Counted from the first letter of the stretch, positions 18,035 to 28,325 are shown. The stretch is 64,000 nt of DNA from Bradyrhizobium sp. 170 (GCF_023101085.1 NZ_CP064703.1:2170001-2234000), one strand, 5' to 3'. The notes: a model not told the origin generated them from the letters alone. A program made the numbers and translations.

Positions 18035-19570
18035 TCATTTGGTGCCTCCCTGCTGGCTTCGCGCATCGAGCGCTTTCAGCATAAAGTGCTGGATCTTGCC
18101 CAACCCCGTTCGCGGCAATTCTTCCGTGAAAATGATTTCGCGCGGCACTTTGAAACGGGCGAGCTGCGACTGCATATGCGCGTTCAGTGCTTCCGCTTCA
18201 ATCCGCGCGCCCGACCGCCTGATCACATAGGCGACTGGTACTTCATCCCAACGCGAATCGGGCCGACCCACGACAGCGCATTCTGCAACATCGGGATGCT
18301 CCACAAGCACACGCTCGACTTCCGCCGGATAAATGTTTTCCCCGCCGGAAATGATCAGATTCTTCTTACGATCATGGACCCAAAAATACCCATCGGCATC
18401 GCGGCGGCCGATGTCGCCAGTGTGATACCAGCCGTTATGCAGCGCCTCGCGCGTTGCTTCTTGATTGCCCCAATATTCGCAGAAGACATTAGGCCCGCGC
18501 ACGGCGATCTCGCCCAGGGTGCCTGGCGGCAGTTTGTTGCGCCCATCATTGATGATTGCCGCTTCGCAGAGAAGGCCGGGCAGGCCAGTCGTACCCTCAC
18601 GTGAGAGATCACCGCCGAGCCTCGTATAGACAGCAATTGGGCAGGTCTCCGTCGATCCATACACCTGCAGCACTGGTACGCTGCGTGTGACAAAGCGTTC
18701 GATCAGGTGCTGCGGCACCATGGTTGAGCCGGTGGAAATTGCTCTGAGTGAGGTCAGGTCGGTGGTCGACCACTGGGGATGCTCGGTCAGGGCTTGAATC
18801 GTGGCAGGCACCAGCACGGTCAGAGTTGGCCGTTCGCGCTCGAACGCAGCAAGCGTCGCCTCTGGCGTAAACCGCGTGTGGATCGTTACCGTCGCGCCGT
18901 GATGCAACGCTGGCGTCGTCTGGATATTGAGGCCACCCACGTGGAACAGCGGCAACACTGTCAAGACATGATCAGCCGAGGTGAGGCCATGCATGTGCTG
19001 ACTCATAACCCCATTCCACAGCAACGCCTCTTGGCGCAGCACAGCCCCTTTCGGCCGCCCTGTGGTGCCCGAGGTATAGACGATCAGAAGCGGGCAGGAC
19101 AGGTCCGTGTGCGGATTGCGACCATCGCCGCGCCCTCGGTTCAGCAGGCCATCCCATTTACTTCCGCCGAGGGGCACAAAATCCAAGCCGACGACAAAGA
19201 TATCCGGCAGTTGCTCCGCCAGCACCGGCAGGAGTGCCTCGAAGGCTTGTTCGACCACCAGCACCCTGGGGGCGGCGTCGGAAAGGATGAAGAGCTGCTC
19301 GGCGAGCGCAAGCCTCCAGTTCAGTGGCACGAGCATTGCGCCGAGCCGCGCGCACGCATAGAGCAGCACCAGATGGTCAGGCCGGTTAAGGCTGAGGATC
19401 GCGACGCGATCGCCTCTCTCCACACCGAGCTGGCTTTTTAGGGCGCGCGCGACCTGCTCGATCCGTTGATTGAAGAGCGCGTAGCTCAAGGTCTCGCCCT
19501 GGAAACGGATCGCGGGCTTGTCGGGAGAGAACGCCGCGTTGCGCTCAATCAGCGTGCAGAGATCAATCAT
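18035..19570 (-). CDS. Acyl-CoA synthetase / AMP-dependent ligase
   Basis: 511 residues of the adenylate-forming (ANL) superfamily. The phosphate loop YTSGTTGRPKGAV is at about 165-177. QVYGSTE, GWYHTGDIG, the hinge KNLIISGGENIYPAEVE and the catalytic Lys of PRTGLGKIQ near residue 492 are all present. It activates a carboxylic acid as acyl-AMP and transfers it to CoA or another thiol. The best general match is medium- or long-chain fatty acyl-CoA ligases, but the substrate is uncertain. GC content is higher than that of the ATP-grasp gene after it. The two lie in one direction and may form an operon preceded by the promoter-like element at 20226. In this setting it could supply the acyl group for the ATP-grasp ligase. 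Confidence 0.85.
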   Translation of the reverse strand: MIDLCTLIERNAAFSPDKPAIRFQGETLSYALFNQRIEQVARALKSQLGVERGDRVAILSLNRPDHLVLLYACARLGAMLVPLNWRLALAEQLFILSDAAPRVLVVEQAFEALLPVLAEQLPDIFVVGLDFVPLGGSKWDGLLNRGRGDGRNPHTDLSCPLLIVYTSGTTGRPKGAVLRQEALLWNGVMSQHMHGLTSADHVLTVLPLFHVGGLNIQTTPALHHGATVTIHTRFTPEATLAAFERERPTLTVLVPATIQALTEHPQWSTTDLTSLRAISTGSTMVPQHLIERFVTRSVPVLQVYGSTETCPIAVYTRLGGDLSREGTTGLPGLLCEAAIINDGRNKLPPGTLGEIAVRGPNVFCEYWGNQEATREALHNGWYHTGDIGRRDADGYFWVHDRKKNLIISGGENIYPAEVERVLVEHPDVAECAVVGRPDSRWDEVPVAYVIRRSGARIEAEALNAHMQSQLARFKVPREIIFTEELPRTGLGKIQHFMLKALDARSQQGGTK

Positions 19571-20529
19571 TAGTCTTCCGTTTTCCCTGGCTTGCGCAGT
19601 ACTTTCCCTGCCGAAGCGGCCAATGAGAGCTCCTCAACGTCGCTCGAAAGGTATCAATTACGGCTTTATTGTCTTAGATGAGGCGTCTCCCGTCAGGTAT
19701 CTGCAAGAGTGCAGCTTGTGACGAAGCCATGGGGCCTCAGATAGGGTGGATGTAATCCGGAGACTCAAAGTGTAGGCTCTTGCTCACGTACTTCAGTTTT
19801 GCCCGACAGGGGCTGCGTGCATCCGACAATGGTGATAAGCGCACCATGACGAGAGTCTCGTGCGCGATCTTCTCAGTACAGGCTCGCCACACATATAGGC
19901 GGCTCCGGCATCTCCATCTTTGAGGCCGACAATGGCCCGGCATTGGCCTTCAGTGTGGTTGACTAGCAAGACCTTCCTGGAGCCGTCAGGTCTTTTCACA
20001 TTCCCGCTCCGAGATACTCGGAAATCTCTTCTATGTCGCGCCGATCCTGGCGAGCGAAGCTTGCCGCCACAGCTCCTTGGGAGCTTCTGCAACCCAGTCG
20101 ACTTTTATGCGTTTGCGCGATCTTGTCGCCATACCAGCTCCCAGGGGGCTGTGCGGACAGAACAAAACCACGCTTCTCGGATTGAGCGCGGCGCGGCCGG
20201 AAGCCGGCGCCACCTGTTTTGAGATCTTACAATTTGACGCCACGTGCGATTCAAGTCCTTTTGGGCGGCCGTCGTGTGCATATGTTCATCTGGCCCGAGC
20301 CGGGCTAGCGTGCCAGCGCCAAGGCCTTAAGGGCGCCGTCTTGGTGAGCGGCGCAGCTGATGCCTGGCGGGTTCCCATTCAGGGCTGATCTTCTTGCCGC
20401 CATCATGCTGTCCGCTTCTGGGCAAGAAGCCGAGCTGCCAAAGGAGTCGCTATCGAGACAGATTAGGGACGAGTGTCACTCGCATGCAGGGCACTAACTC
20501 AGGATGCGAGCTGCCTCGGATTTTTCTGA
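19571..20529. other. No gene recognised apart from the repeat at 20226
   Basis: Short frames lack starts and domains. The segment just left of the repeat (GGCGCCACCTGTTTTGAGAT) is shared with the repeat copy at 31403. Confidence 0.5.
20226..20260 (-). promoter_or_regulatory. Recurrent palindromic promoter-like element, copy 5
   Basis: Reverse-strand ACTTGAATCGCACGTGGCGT then CAAATTGTAAGATC. It points toward the acyl-CoA ligase gene 656 nt away. Confidence 0.55.
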
Positions 20530-20831
20530 TCAGAACCTTCTTTCGATGTGTGCGCGAATCGCATTTGCTTTAGCGTCAATCCAGCCGCGCTCGCGCGCGC
20601 TTGCGACCATCTTGGCATAGGCTGCTTCCCAGGTTTCGTTGTCCTTGGGGCAGCCAGGCAGGATAGGCATAAATCAATAGGCACCAGCGCGTTGTCGTGG
20701 TCAACGAGCGTGATCCCTTTCAAGTCTGAAGGCTTGGCGGCATGCGGGCCCTTCAAGACGAGCTTAAACCCGCAAAAATCGAAGGGCTCCGCCAGTTGCA
20801 CCCCTCTCTCGGGCGAGTATTCTAAGATCAT
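20530..20831 (-). pseudogene. Frameshifted small hypothetical gene after flavin reductase
   Basis: One frame gives MILEYSPERGVQLAEPFDFC...GITLVDHDNALVPID, then the sense continues in another frame as MPILPGCPKDNETWEAAYAK...AIRAHIERRF. Joining them yields a coherent protein of about 100 residues, so one indel near 20668 has broken the gene. I recognise the pattern as a conserved hypothetical of rhizobia but not its function. It is last in the trpD-trpC-flavin reductase gene row. Confidence 0.6.
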
Positions 20832-20917
20832 AAACTCGGCTCCTTCATTGCGGCTTTCAACGTAAGCCTAGCCGCAGAGTTTCGTTACGAATAGCGAATT
20901 GCGGTGAAAACACGCAC

Positions 20918-21442
20918 TCAGCCGTACAGTAGCGTTCGAAGCTCGCCACGGAAGCTGATGAGTGGATTGCCTTGAGCTGCTCGCGTCGCGACAACCCGGC
21001 CGATAAAGATCCCATGAGTGCCGATGATTTGGTGGTGATGCAAGACGCATTCGAGCACACAAACTGCGCTTTGCAGTACTGGTACGTCAAGGACGCCCTG
21101 ATCCCATGGCGCTGTATCGAAACGATGGACACCGTTTGCGCCATGCCGGCCGGCGAAACGCAGTGCGAGGTCCTGCTGATTGCCGCCGAGAAGACTCACG
21201 CCAAAAGTGCCGTTGGCCAGTATCGCGTCGTGAGTTTCGGAACTGGCATTAATGCCGACCAGCAGGCAGGGAGGCTCCATGCAGATCGAGGTAATAGAGC
21301 TGACAGTTAAGCCGCGCCGTCCGTGGGCCGTTCCGGTCGCTACAATGGACACGCCGCTCGCCAGATTTCGCATGGCTTGGCGAAACTCGATCGCCTCGAT
21401 TGACCGAATATCGCTTATCCCGGGAGGCGATTGGCAGCTCAT
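20918..21442 (-). CDS. Flavin reductase-like (HpaC-type) protein
   Basis: 174 residues of the FMN-binding split-barrel flavin reductase family: FRQAMRNLASGVSIVATG, then GRRGLTVSSITSICMEPPCL with the flavin-contact Thr/Ser run, LVGINASSETHDAIL and FGVSLL. The family supplies reduced FMN or FAD by NAD(P)H oxidation to a partner monooxygenase or halogenase. No such partner is encoded nearby. It follows trpC in the same direction after 435 bp. A decayed copy lies at 740-1286. Length and motifs are normal, so it is probably functional. Confidence 0.85.
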   Translation of the reverse strand: MSCQSPPGISDIRSIEAIEFRQAMRNLASGVSIVATGTAHGRRGLTVSSITSICMEPPCLLVGINASSETHDAILANGTFGVSLLGGNQQDLALRFAGRHGANGVHRFDTAPWDQGVLDVPVLQSAVCVLECVLHHHQIIGTHGIFIGRVVATRAAQGNPLISFRGELRTLLYG

Positions 21443-21877
21443 AGGCTAGCTCCAGAGTGGCGTTTGACTTCGAACCTTTGAGGCATGCGGAGATTGCGTA
21501 GGTTCGCGACCGTTGAAGTTGCCTCCGCGCTGTTCGCGTTTGGTGGCACCGATAATCTGACTGATCTGGCGATGCAGCTGAACACAGCATAGACCGCACT
21601 CATCTGACGAATCTCCGACTCGATTTTTGAAAACTTTCCATGATTCTGCCGTTAAAATCCCCGGGCTAGGGCACCGCTATTTCGTTCAAAAGGTGCATTT
21701 CGCCTCTCCATCACCGGCTGCACTTATCGGCCCTCTCAAAACAAGGGAGACCACGGCTCCGGGCTGACGTGATTGAGTTCCGCGAACCTTCTGAATGCTG
21801 AATAGCCGTCGTCGAACAGCGGCGACGCCGAGCAGTATTCGGAGCGAAGGGAGCTTGGCTGGGAGGTTTTGCGCGCA
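21443..21877. other. Spacer between flavin reductase and trpC, no gene
   Basis: No supported frame. The left part matches the equivalent spacer of the decayed copy (GGAGATTGC near 1338 and 21490). In that copy the remainder is replaced by the 63-aa gene. Confidence 0.5.
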
Positions 21878-22696
21878 TCACTGCGCTCCGGTTGAAACCG
21901 CCGCCTCGCGCGAGAGCAGCGCGCGGGTCGCCGCCCTCACATCAGCCTGCCGCATCAGACTTTCTCCGACCAGGAAGGTCGAAATGCCAAGCCGCGAAAG
22001 ACGCAGAACATCGCCCTGCGAGCGGATACCGCTTTCGCCGACGATCACGCGATTCTTCGGTACGAGCGGCGCCAGCGCTTCGCTGATCGTAAGAGAGGTC
22101 TCGAAGGTGCGCAGGTTGCGGTTGTTGATGCCGATCATCGGCGAGCGAAGTTTTAGCGCCCGATCGATCTCGTCGACGTCGTTGATCTCGATCAGCACAT
22201 CCATACCATGGGCCATGGCCGCAGCCTCTATCTCACGAGCGGCTTCGTCTTCGAGCGCCGCCATGATGATCAGGATGCAGTCGGCCCCCTGAGCGCGCGC
22301 TTCTGCCACCTGATAGGTGTCGAACAAGAAGTCCTTGCGCAGCACCGGAAGATATGTTGCCGCGCGCGCCGCGACCATGAAATCAGGGTCCCCCTGAAAG
22401 AGGTGCGTGTCCGTCAGCACCGACAGACAGGCCGCGCCGCCCCCTTCATAGGCCCTGGCTAGCGAGGGCGGATCGAAGTCGCTCCGGATAAGGCCTTTGG
22501 AGGGAGAGGCCTTTTTGATCTCGGCGATCAGCGCATATTCATCTGCTGCGTGCTTGTTGCAGATGGCGGCGAGAAAACCCCGCGGGGGCGAGGCCTGCCG
22601 CGCCAGCGCTTCGACCTCTGAAAGTGGCAAGGCGCGCTTGGCGGCTGCGATCTCTTCGCGCTTGTAGGTTTTGATCTTCGTCAAGATATCGGACAT
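21878..22696 (-). CDS. trpC: Indole-3-glycerol phosphate synthase
   Basis: 272 residues, full length. Catalytic elements of the TIM barrel are present: [13 protein letters not shown] (first Lys), [12 protein letters not shown] (catalytic Lys), [11 protein letters not shown] and VIVGESGI. It closes the indole ring from carboxyphenylamino-deoxyribulose phosphate in tryptophan synthesis. It starts 16 bp after trpD ends, so the two are co-transcribed. No trpE, trpG, trpA or trpB is in the window. An island copy of trpDC may be a second set, which would need the chromosome to confirm. Confidence 0.95.
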   Translation of the reverse strand: MSDILTKIKTYKREEIAAAKRALPLSEVEALARQASPPRGFLAAICNKHAADEYALIAEIKKASPSKGLIRSDFDPPSLARAYEGGGAACLSVLTDTHLFQGDPDFMVAARAATYLPVLRKDFLFDTYQVAEARAQGADCILIIMAALEDEAAREIEAAAMAHGMDVLIEINDVDEIDRALKLRSPMIGINNRNLRTFETSLTISEALAPLVPKNRVIVGESGIRSQGDVLRLSRLGISTFLVGESLMRQADVRAATRALLSREAAVSTGAQ

Positions 22697-22712
22697 CGGT
22701 TAGGCTCGGCTG

Positions 22713-23726
22713 TTAAGCGTTGGATACTGCGATTAGGTGTTTCAACCGCGCCGCCGCGGCACCGCTACCAAGCGATTTCTGCCCAAGAGCGACGCCTTCC
22801 TTCAAGGTTTTGGCACGGCCGGCCACGATCAATGCCGCGGCCGCATTGAGAAGCGCGATATCGCGATACGGGCTTGGGGTGCCGTCGAGCACGCTTTGCA
22901 GCGCCACTGCATTGGCATCGGCATCGCCGCCCTTCAGTCCCTCGCTGGCACAGCGGGGGAGACCGGCCTCTTCGGGGGTCACTTCGAAGGTGCGGATCTC
23001 GCCGGTCTCAAGCGAGGCAACAAAGGTCGGGCCGGTCAAGGTGAGCTCATCAAGTCCGTCCAAGCCGTGCACCACCCACACCGACTCAGCGCCAAGAGTC
23101 TTCAACACTTGCGCCAAAGGCAGCACCCACTGCCGCGAAAACACCCCAACTATCTGTCGCTTGACGCCCGCCGGATTGCACAGCGGTCCGAGCAGATTGA
23201 AGATGGTGCGGGTCGCAAGCTCAAGCCGGGTCGGGCGGACGTGCTTCATAACGGGATGATGGACCGGCGCAAACATGAAGCCGATGCCGGCTTCGCGCAC
23301 GCAGCGAGCGATGTCTTCAGGGGTGATGTCGATCCTCACACCGAGCGACGCCAACACGTCAGCAGCGCCCGAGCGCGAGGACAGTGCGCCGTTGCCATGT
23401 TTGGCCACCCGTACGCCAGCACCAGCGACGATGAAAGCGGCGCAGGTCGACACGTTGACCGAGCCCAAAGCGTCGCCGCCAGTGCCGACAATGTCGACGG
23501 AATCGTGCGGCGCATTGACTCGCAGCATCTTACTCCGCATCGCGGAAGCGGCGCCGGTAATTTCGTCCACCGTCTCGCCGCGCACCCGCAGCGCCATCAG
23601 AAGTCCGCCCATCTGCGAGGGTGTGGCTTCGCCCGACATCATGCTGTGAAAAGCTGATGCCGTCTCCTCGCAGGTCAACGTGGCGCCACTGGCGAGCTTG
23701 CCAATAATCGATTTGAGGGCGTCCAT
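22713..23726 (-). CDS. trpD: Anthranilate phosphoribosyltransferase
   Basis: 337 residues, full length. Diagnostic motifs are VDIVGTGGD (pyrophosphate loop), [15 protein letters not shown] and [20 protein letters not shown]. It transfers phosphoribosyl from PRPP to anthranilate. It is first in the row trpD-trpC-flavin reductase, and the promoter-like element with a perfect palindrome lies about 340 bp upstream. trpD is missing from the degraded duplicate of this region, where an H-NS gene takes its place. Confidence 0.95.
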   Translation of the reverse strand: MDALKSIIGKLASGATLTCEETASAFHSMMSGEATPSQMGGLLMALRVRGETVDEITGAASAMRSKMLRVNAPHDSVDIVGTGGDALGSVNVSTCAAFIVAGAGVRVAKHGNGALSSRSGAADVLASLGVRIDITPEDIARCVREAGIGFMFAPVHHPVMKHVRPTRLELATRTIFNLLGPLCNPAGVKRQIVGVFSRQWVLPLAQVLKTLGAESVWVVHGLDGLDELTLTGPTFVASLETGEIRTFEVTPEEAGLPRCASEGLKGGDADANAVALQSVLDGTPSPYRDIALLNAAAALIVAGRAKTLKEGVALGQKSLGSGAAAARLKHLIAVSNA

Positions 23727-23742
23727 CGTGCTTTCGAACGTG

Positions 23743-23991
23743 CTTGGTTGTAGCTATTGCCAGCGTTTTGCCAGGGCGAAGGTAGCCTCTTTGATCGATG
23801 TGCCGACCTCCATGTTCCAGCTTAGTGACAAAGGCCGCGCGCTGTTTGTCGCACAACATGTGTTGAGGGCCTTCTTTCAGCTCTTTGCCCTCGTCGGATG
23901 CGAAATCGACAGGCGGCATGATCTGCCAGCCTTCCGGCTTCATCAGCGGAAGGTCGATTCGAACAGGCGTCAGTTGCAAATTGGCATTCAT
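23743..23991 (-). CDS. Leader reading frame upstream of trpD, tentative
   Basis: From ATG 23991 the frame reads [20 protein letters not shown] then [20 protein letters not shown] and runs on out of frame into trpD. No ribosome site is obvious. Its start is conserved in the decayed copy at 2985-3045, so the region was once coding or is a fixed part of the leader. I do not recognise a family. It could be the 5' end of a truncated gene. Confidence 0.35.
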
Positions 23992-24064
23992 GCGTTCGGC
24001 GACCCGGCGGGCGCGTCAGCCGGTAGCCATGGCTTGCGTGGCGTAGGTTTGGTCATAATTGATT

Positions 24065-24100
24065 CCTACAACCTGACGCAGCGTCAGGTTCAATCCCTTT
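24065..24100 (-). promoter_or_regulatory. Recurrent palindromic promoter-like element, copy 6 (perfect palindrome)
   Basis: Contains arms AACCTGACGC and GCGTCAGGTT separated by a single A, a perfect 10+1+10 inverted repeat, within the usual frame (reverse-strand GGATTGAA ... GGTTGTAGGAATC). It points at the trpDC row. Confidence 0.7.
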
Positions 24101-25338
24101 TAATGGCTTGGCTGAAACGTTTGTGCCGCCCAATATGCAATCTCGCGCGTTCCAGAGTGACGGGGACACAAGCGACCAAGTGCAGCCCGCCGCCCTCTGA
24201 GAAACCGCCCTCCCAGGGCAGTTTAGCTGAATGGAAACACGTTCTGCGCGTGTTTCCGGGCAGACCAGGACGACTGAGAAATCTTGGCGGCCGAGGAGCG
24301 GGCCGCGCGCGGCGGCCACCAGTGCAGGGGTCCTCGCGCAAGTCATGATACTTCCCACATTCATGCTGGTTATCGAATCGATCGGGATGGACGCCAGATC
24401 AAGCCTTCAGAACTCATCCTGGCTTGGGCTGACGAACATGGCTGGACGACTATCGCCGACAACAGCCGTACGGCCCGTAGGTTACATGGTTATCCTAGGA
24501 TCTTTTTCATCGAGATCGTCACGACACCTAGCGTTGTCGTGTCAGATGGGCTCGAGGGCGCAATCGTCCATCCGGAGCATCCGCGGACAATGGCGATCGC
24601 TTACCGGCTGTTCACGACAAAGGCCCGGATTCCGCACAGGCAGGCGCGAAGTCGAGAACTCGTAACAGTCGCTAGGCAGTGTCTGGAAGTCGTTTAGCTT
24701 CTGGATCGTCGAGGCTGACAACTTCAAAGCGGCTGAGCCTCCTGAATCGTGCTTCCGCTCCTTGCGCCGCGCGCGACATCGCCACCACGTGACGGTCGAC
24801 GCTGTAATTATTGAACCCAAGAAGCTTAAGATCACGATGGGGCGCAAAGAATGAGAGGAACGAATCCAAAAGGAAACCCGCCGTGACCTAGCCAAGTTGT
24901 GTCGACAACGGCGACTGTTATTGCCCCAAGAACGACACGCACAATGACGTGACCGGGCCCCTCGACCTTGCATAGATCTCGGCGCAACTACCCAGCAGCT
25001 CCACCGGATCGCGCACCAATCCCCGAGCGAGCGTATCTTCCACTGTGCAATACATGCGGCTCAGAGCCGCGAGCCATTACGCAGCATTCATGAATGTGGT
25101 CTCCTCGAGGTGGTGCGGGCGCAAGAGGGTGGGGTACGGAAATAGTCGCCTAAAATGCTGATCGTGCTGGCTCGATGCCACTCGCTCGACCTGCCGCTTC
25201 AGATCGGTGATAGCGGCGTGAAGCCTCGCATTACGATCACGCACCGCCTCGATAGTCCCCTTTTATCGGCCCGCGGGACGTCTGGTCTGCGGGCTTAGAA
25301 CGGTGTGGTTCATGGACGGGTCGGTCTTTTATTCGTTT
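24101..25338. other. No confident gene
   Basis: Frames such as 24284-24697 (plus, with RIDRDGRQIKPSELILAWAD) and 24672-24869 (minus) look partly coding but have no recognisable domain, and their neighbours are stop-ridden. On the reverse strand 24970-25260 reads short coherent pieces (AALSRMYCTVEDTLARGLVR). I take this as decayed coding DNA of unknown origin. Confidence 0.4.
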
Positions 25339-25587
25339 TCAGGTGCGCGCGATCATTAGACCAGCATTCTCCAGGGCATCCAGGATCTTGCCCGCATCAG
25401 CCGGCGCATCGTGTTGGCGCTCGCCAGTGAGGGCGCCGGCAATGACCGCGTACGCCTCCTCGCGCTCGGCCGGCTTGTGCACAGTATATTCGCCGCAGAC
25501 ATTGCAGGCAATCATCGGTCGGCCGCTCCAGGGATCATGTGACGCGATTTCGCACCAATCATCGGAGTTGCATTTCGGGCACTGCAT
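25339..25587 (-). CDS. Small zinc-ribbon-like protein
   Basis: 82 residues starting MQCPKCNSDDWCEIASHDPW, with AGGAG about 10 nt upstream. The pairs CPKC and CNVC fit a zinc ribbon, and the C-terminal half is helical. The biochemical role is unknown. It may be co-transcribed with the membrane protein gene upstream (71 bp gap). Confidence 0.6.
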   Translation of the reverse strand: MQCPKCNSDDWCEIASHDPWSGRPMIACNVCGEYTVHKPAEREEAYAVIAGALTGERQHDAPADAGKILDALENAGLMIART

Positions 25588-25658
25588 GGGCGAGGGGCTC
25601 CTGCCAGTTCTCAGCTCGCGAGCTCGGTTCTAGTCAAGTCCAAAGGCGCTTGGGCAGC

Positions 25659-26201
25659 TTACCTCTGCAGAAGCATCGGCAGTGTGGAGCTCGCCTCGGC
25701 CATTCCAGAAGTGAATAAAGCTAGCGAGGCCAGCGCGGAAATAAACGAACAGACGTGGCAAATGTGCGCGGCGTTCGCAGCGCGCAAGCGGCGCGCCTCT
25801 TGGATCCGTTGTGGCTCACAAGTCCTGAGCCTCGAAACCGCCATTTCAGCAGCGGCGCCGGCGAACATTGCAAGGAAAGCGAGCGCAGCCCCCAACGCGA
25901 AGTACATCGCTGCTGAAGAGAGGGCGCCGATAAGGCTCAGATCGATTGTGGCTCTGGTTTCTACGCCTTCGAGAGATGACAAGACTGCAAGCCCAGCTCC
26001 ACAGTTGATCAATATCAGAGCGCGAAGCGCAATCGGGACTGAATCGAGGGCAGCCTCTCTGACAAATGTGCGAACTTGGACCTTGCGAGGGGCGCGCTGA
26101 GTAGCTTCGCGGTTCAGGCCGTGATGCCATTTCCCGTCTTTTACCGCCTGCCCTTGATCGAAGTGTTCTTCAAATGTTGATTGTTTGTTGGGCTTGTCCA
26201 C
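25659..26201 (-). CDS. Membrane protein with three predicted spans
   Basis: 180 residues from a GTG at 26201. Residues 1-50 are polar and cytosolic. Hydrophobic segments follow: ALRALILINCGAGLAVL, AAMYFALGAALAFLAMFAGA and VCSFISALASLALFTSG. No known domain. The start is uncertain because no good ribosome site is visible. The composition and even spacing of the spans make a real membrane protein likely. Confidence 0.5.
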   Translation of the reverse strand: MDKPNKQSTFEEHFDQGQAVKDGKWHHGLNREATQRAPRKVQVRTFVREAALDSVPIALRALILINCGAGLAVLSSLEGVETRATIDLSLIGALSSAAMYFALGAALAFLAMFAGAAAEMAVSRLRTCEPQRIQEARRLRAANAAHICHVCSFISALASLALFTSGMAEASSTLPMLLQR

Positions 26202-26716
26202 TAGGTGTGCTCTTCGGTCCGTTCGGGGCGACGAGAACGTCGCTTCGGGCGCTTGGGTCGCGGGATTTGATCCTTTGAGAGGCGAAAAGCTAGTCGGGCC
26301 CCAAAGGCGATAAGCGCAAGCTGCGTGCTTGAGACAGCAAATCGCGTTCGCTCAAGGACATATCGGCGTCGGAAGCTGATGAATCCCATTCGTGTGATGA
26401 CCTGGTGCTGGCACAGAACGTTTCTGAAACCGGTCGCGCGTGTTGCGTTAAACTTCGCTGATGCATCAGCGCCTCAGTGGTCGCCACCGGAGCGGGTTCG
26501 AACCCGGTCTCCTCTAGCTGCTTCGAAAGTATCGATACTGGAGCACATTGAGTTCAGATCCGGCTCTCATCGGCTGAAGGCCGCGGCGAAGGTGATGCGT
26601 TTCCACTTATCTTCCTTTCCGTGAGTGTGGAGGTAGACCCAGCCGCCGATTTGGAAGCCGTCAAATCGAAGGATCGGCATGATCAGCGCCTTCTCGCTTT
26701 GCGCCTGATCCGATCG
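26202..26716. other. No gene recognised
   Basis: Contains a perfect 14-bp palindrome CGGGTTCGAACCCG at 26493-26506, like a tRNA T-arm, but no other tRNA parts. Confidence 0.5.
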
Positions 26717-28324
26717 CTACAGTCTGAAGACGCCGTAACGTGGCGGCTCGATGGGAGTATTGAGCGAAGCGCTCAGGACGATTGCGAGCGCGTTTCTGGT
26801 GTCGACGGGATCGAGAATGCCGTCGTCCCAGATTTCGGAAGTTGCATAGTAGGCGCTCGATCGTTCCCGATACTCTTCGACAATAGGCTCTCGAATGGCC
26901 GCCAAATCTTGTTCCGATAAACGTCCACCCGCCCGGGCCAATTGTCTTGCCTTGACATGGGTAAGCACGCCTGCCGCTTGCTCTGCACCCATCGCTGAAA
27001 TCTGAGACTGCGGCCAGGAGAACATAAAGCGTGGATCGAAAGCTCGTCCCGCCATAGCGAATGTCCCCGCTCCGTGGGAGCGGTTGCAAATAACCGTGAA
27101 TTTAGGCACCGACGCTCCAGAGACGGCCATGATCAGCTTGGCGCCATCCTTGGTGATGCCACGCCGTTCGTATTCGCGGCCGACCATGAAACCCGTGATA
27201 TTCTGCAGAAACAGCAGGGGCGTTCGATTCTTGTCGCACAATTGGATGAAGTGAGCGCCCTTCAGCGCGCTATCGCTGAGCAGCGCGCCGTTGTTTGCAA
27301 TAAGCCCGATCTGATATCCATAGAGGCGGGCGAAGCCGCACACCAAAGACTCGCCATAGCGAGGCTGGTATTCGTGAAATCGGCTGCCGTCGACCAGACG
27401 GGCGATAATCTCCCGCATGTCGAACTGCACTCGAGGATCCCTGGGAAGAATGCCGTACAACTCAGACGCATCGTAAGCGGGCGGCTCAGGAGCGACCCTA
27501 TTGATCGAGGCTTTCGTAACACGATTGAAACGAGCGACAATGTCCCGCGCGATGGCAATCGCGTGCATCTCGGAGTGTGCGAAATAATCACTCGTTCCAG
27601 ACACGCTGGTATGCATATGAGCGCCGCCAAGCTCTTCGACGGATACCGTTTCGCCCGTGGCCGCTTTCACGACTGGGGGGCCCCCTAGAAAAATCGCGCC
27701 CGTTCCCTCCACGATGATGTTGTAGTCGCTAAGTGCGGGTACGTACGCCCCTCCCGCGGTGCAATGACCCATTGCGATGGCGACTTGCGGCACTCCCATC
27801 TTTGAGAGAATGGATTGGCTGCGGAAGATTCGACCCGCGTAATACCGATCCGCGAAGAACTCCGCCTGCAAAGGCAGGAATCCTCCAGCACAGTCGCACA
27901 GATGAACCACGGGCAGACGGTTCTCGATCGCTATATCCAAAGCGCGCACGATCTTCTTGACAGATAGCGGGTACCATGCGCCGCCCTTCACGCTCGCGTC
28001 ATCCGCGTGAACAATGACTTCGCGACCCGATACGATGCCGATGCCGACAACCTGCGCTGCTCCAGGCACCTCGCCGTCGTAAGCCTTGTTAGCGGCTAGC
28101 GTCGAAAGCTCGAGGAACGGAGTTTCTGGATCGAGCAAAGCCTCAATCCGATCACGCACAAACAGCTTGTTTTGCCGACGCAGGCGCTCAAGGTCCCGTT
28201 CGGGACGGTTGAAGCGGGCGGCACGTTGCCGTTCCTTTAATTCGGCCGCAAGTCGTTTGTTGTGGAGTTCGTTGAGGCAAAAGTCGTGGGATTTGACATC
28301 CGCTGCAGAAGCGATCCGCTGCAT
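26717..28324 (-). CDS. Acyl-CoA carboxylase, carboxyltransferase subunit
   Basis: About 535 residues from ATG 28324, chosen because GAAGGG lies 8 nt before it. ATG 28339 and an upstream start at 28405 overlap the previous gene more. Both crotonase-like halves are present: TAGGAYVPALSDYNIIVEGT then GAIFLGGPPVVKAATGE in the N-half, and the oxyanion-type GAGTFAMAGRAFDPRFMFSW in the C-half. It moves CO2 from carboxybiotin to an acyl-CoA. It is closest to methylcrotonyl- and geranoyl-type beta subunits, but substrate choice is uncertain. It is third in a tight operon with the biotin carrier and biotin carboxylase. Confidence 0.85.
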   Translation of the reverse strand: MQRIASAADVKSHDFCLNELHNKRLAAELKERQRAARFNRPERDLERLRRQNKLFVRDRIEALLDPETPFLELSTLAANKAYDGEVPGAAQVVGIGIVSGREVIVHADDASVKGGAWYPLSVKKIVRALDIAIENRLPVVHLCDCAGGFLPLQAEFFADRYYAGRIFRSQSILSKMGVPQVAIAMGHCTAGGAYVPALSDYNIIVEGTGAIFLGGPPVVKAATGETVSVEELGGAHMHTSVSGTSDYFAHSEMHAIAIARDIVARFNRVTKASINRVAPEPPAYDASELYGILPRDPRVQFDMREIIARLVDGSRFHEYQPRYGESLVCGFARLYGYQIGLIANNGALLSDSALKGAHFIQLCDKNRTPLLFLQNITGFMVGREYERRGITKDGAKLIMAVSGASVPKFTVICNRSHGAGTFAMAGRAFDPRFMFSWPQSQISAMGAEQAAGVLTHVKARQLARAGGRLSEQDLAAIREPIVEEYRERSSAYYATSEIWDDGILDPVDTRNALAIVLSASLNTPIEPPRYGVFRL

Positions 28325-28325
28325 C

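Noticed and set aside
22737..23657. 306-aa plus-strand frame
   Set aside because: Antisense shadow of trpD.
26493..26506. Perfect palindrome CGGGTTCGAACCCG, like a tRNA T-arm and possible att core
   Set aside because: No 5' half of a tRNA and no second copy found in the window.
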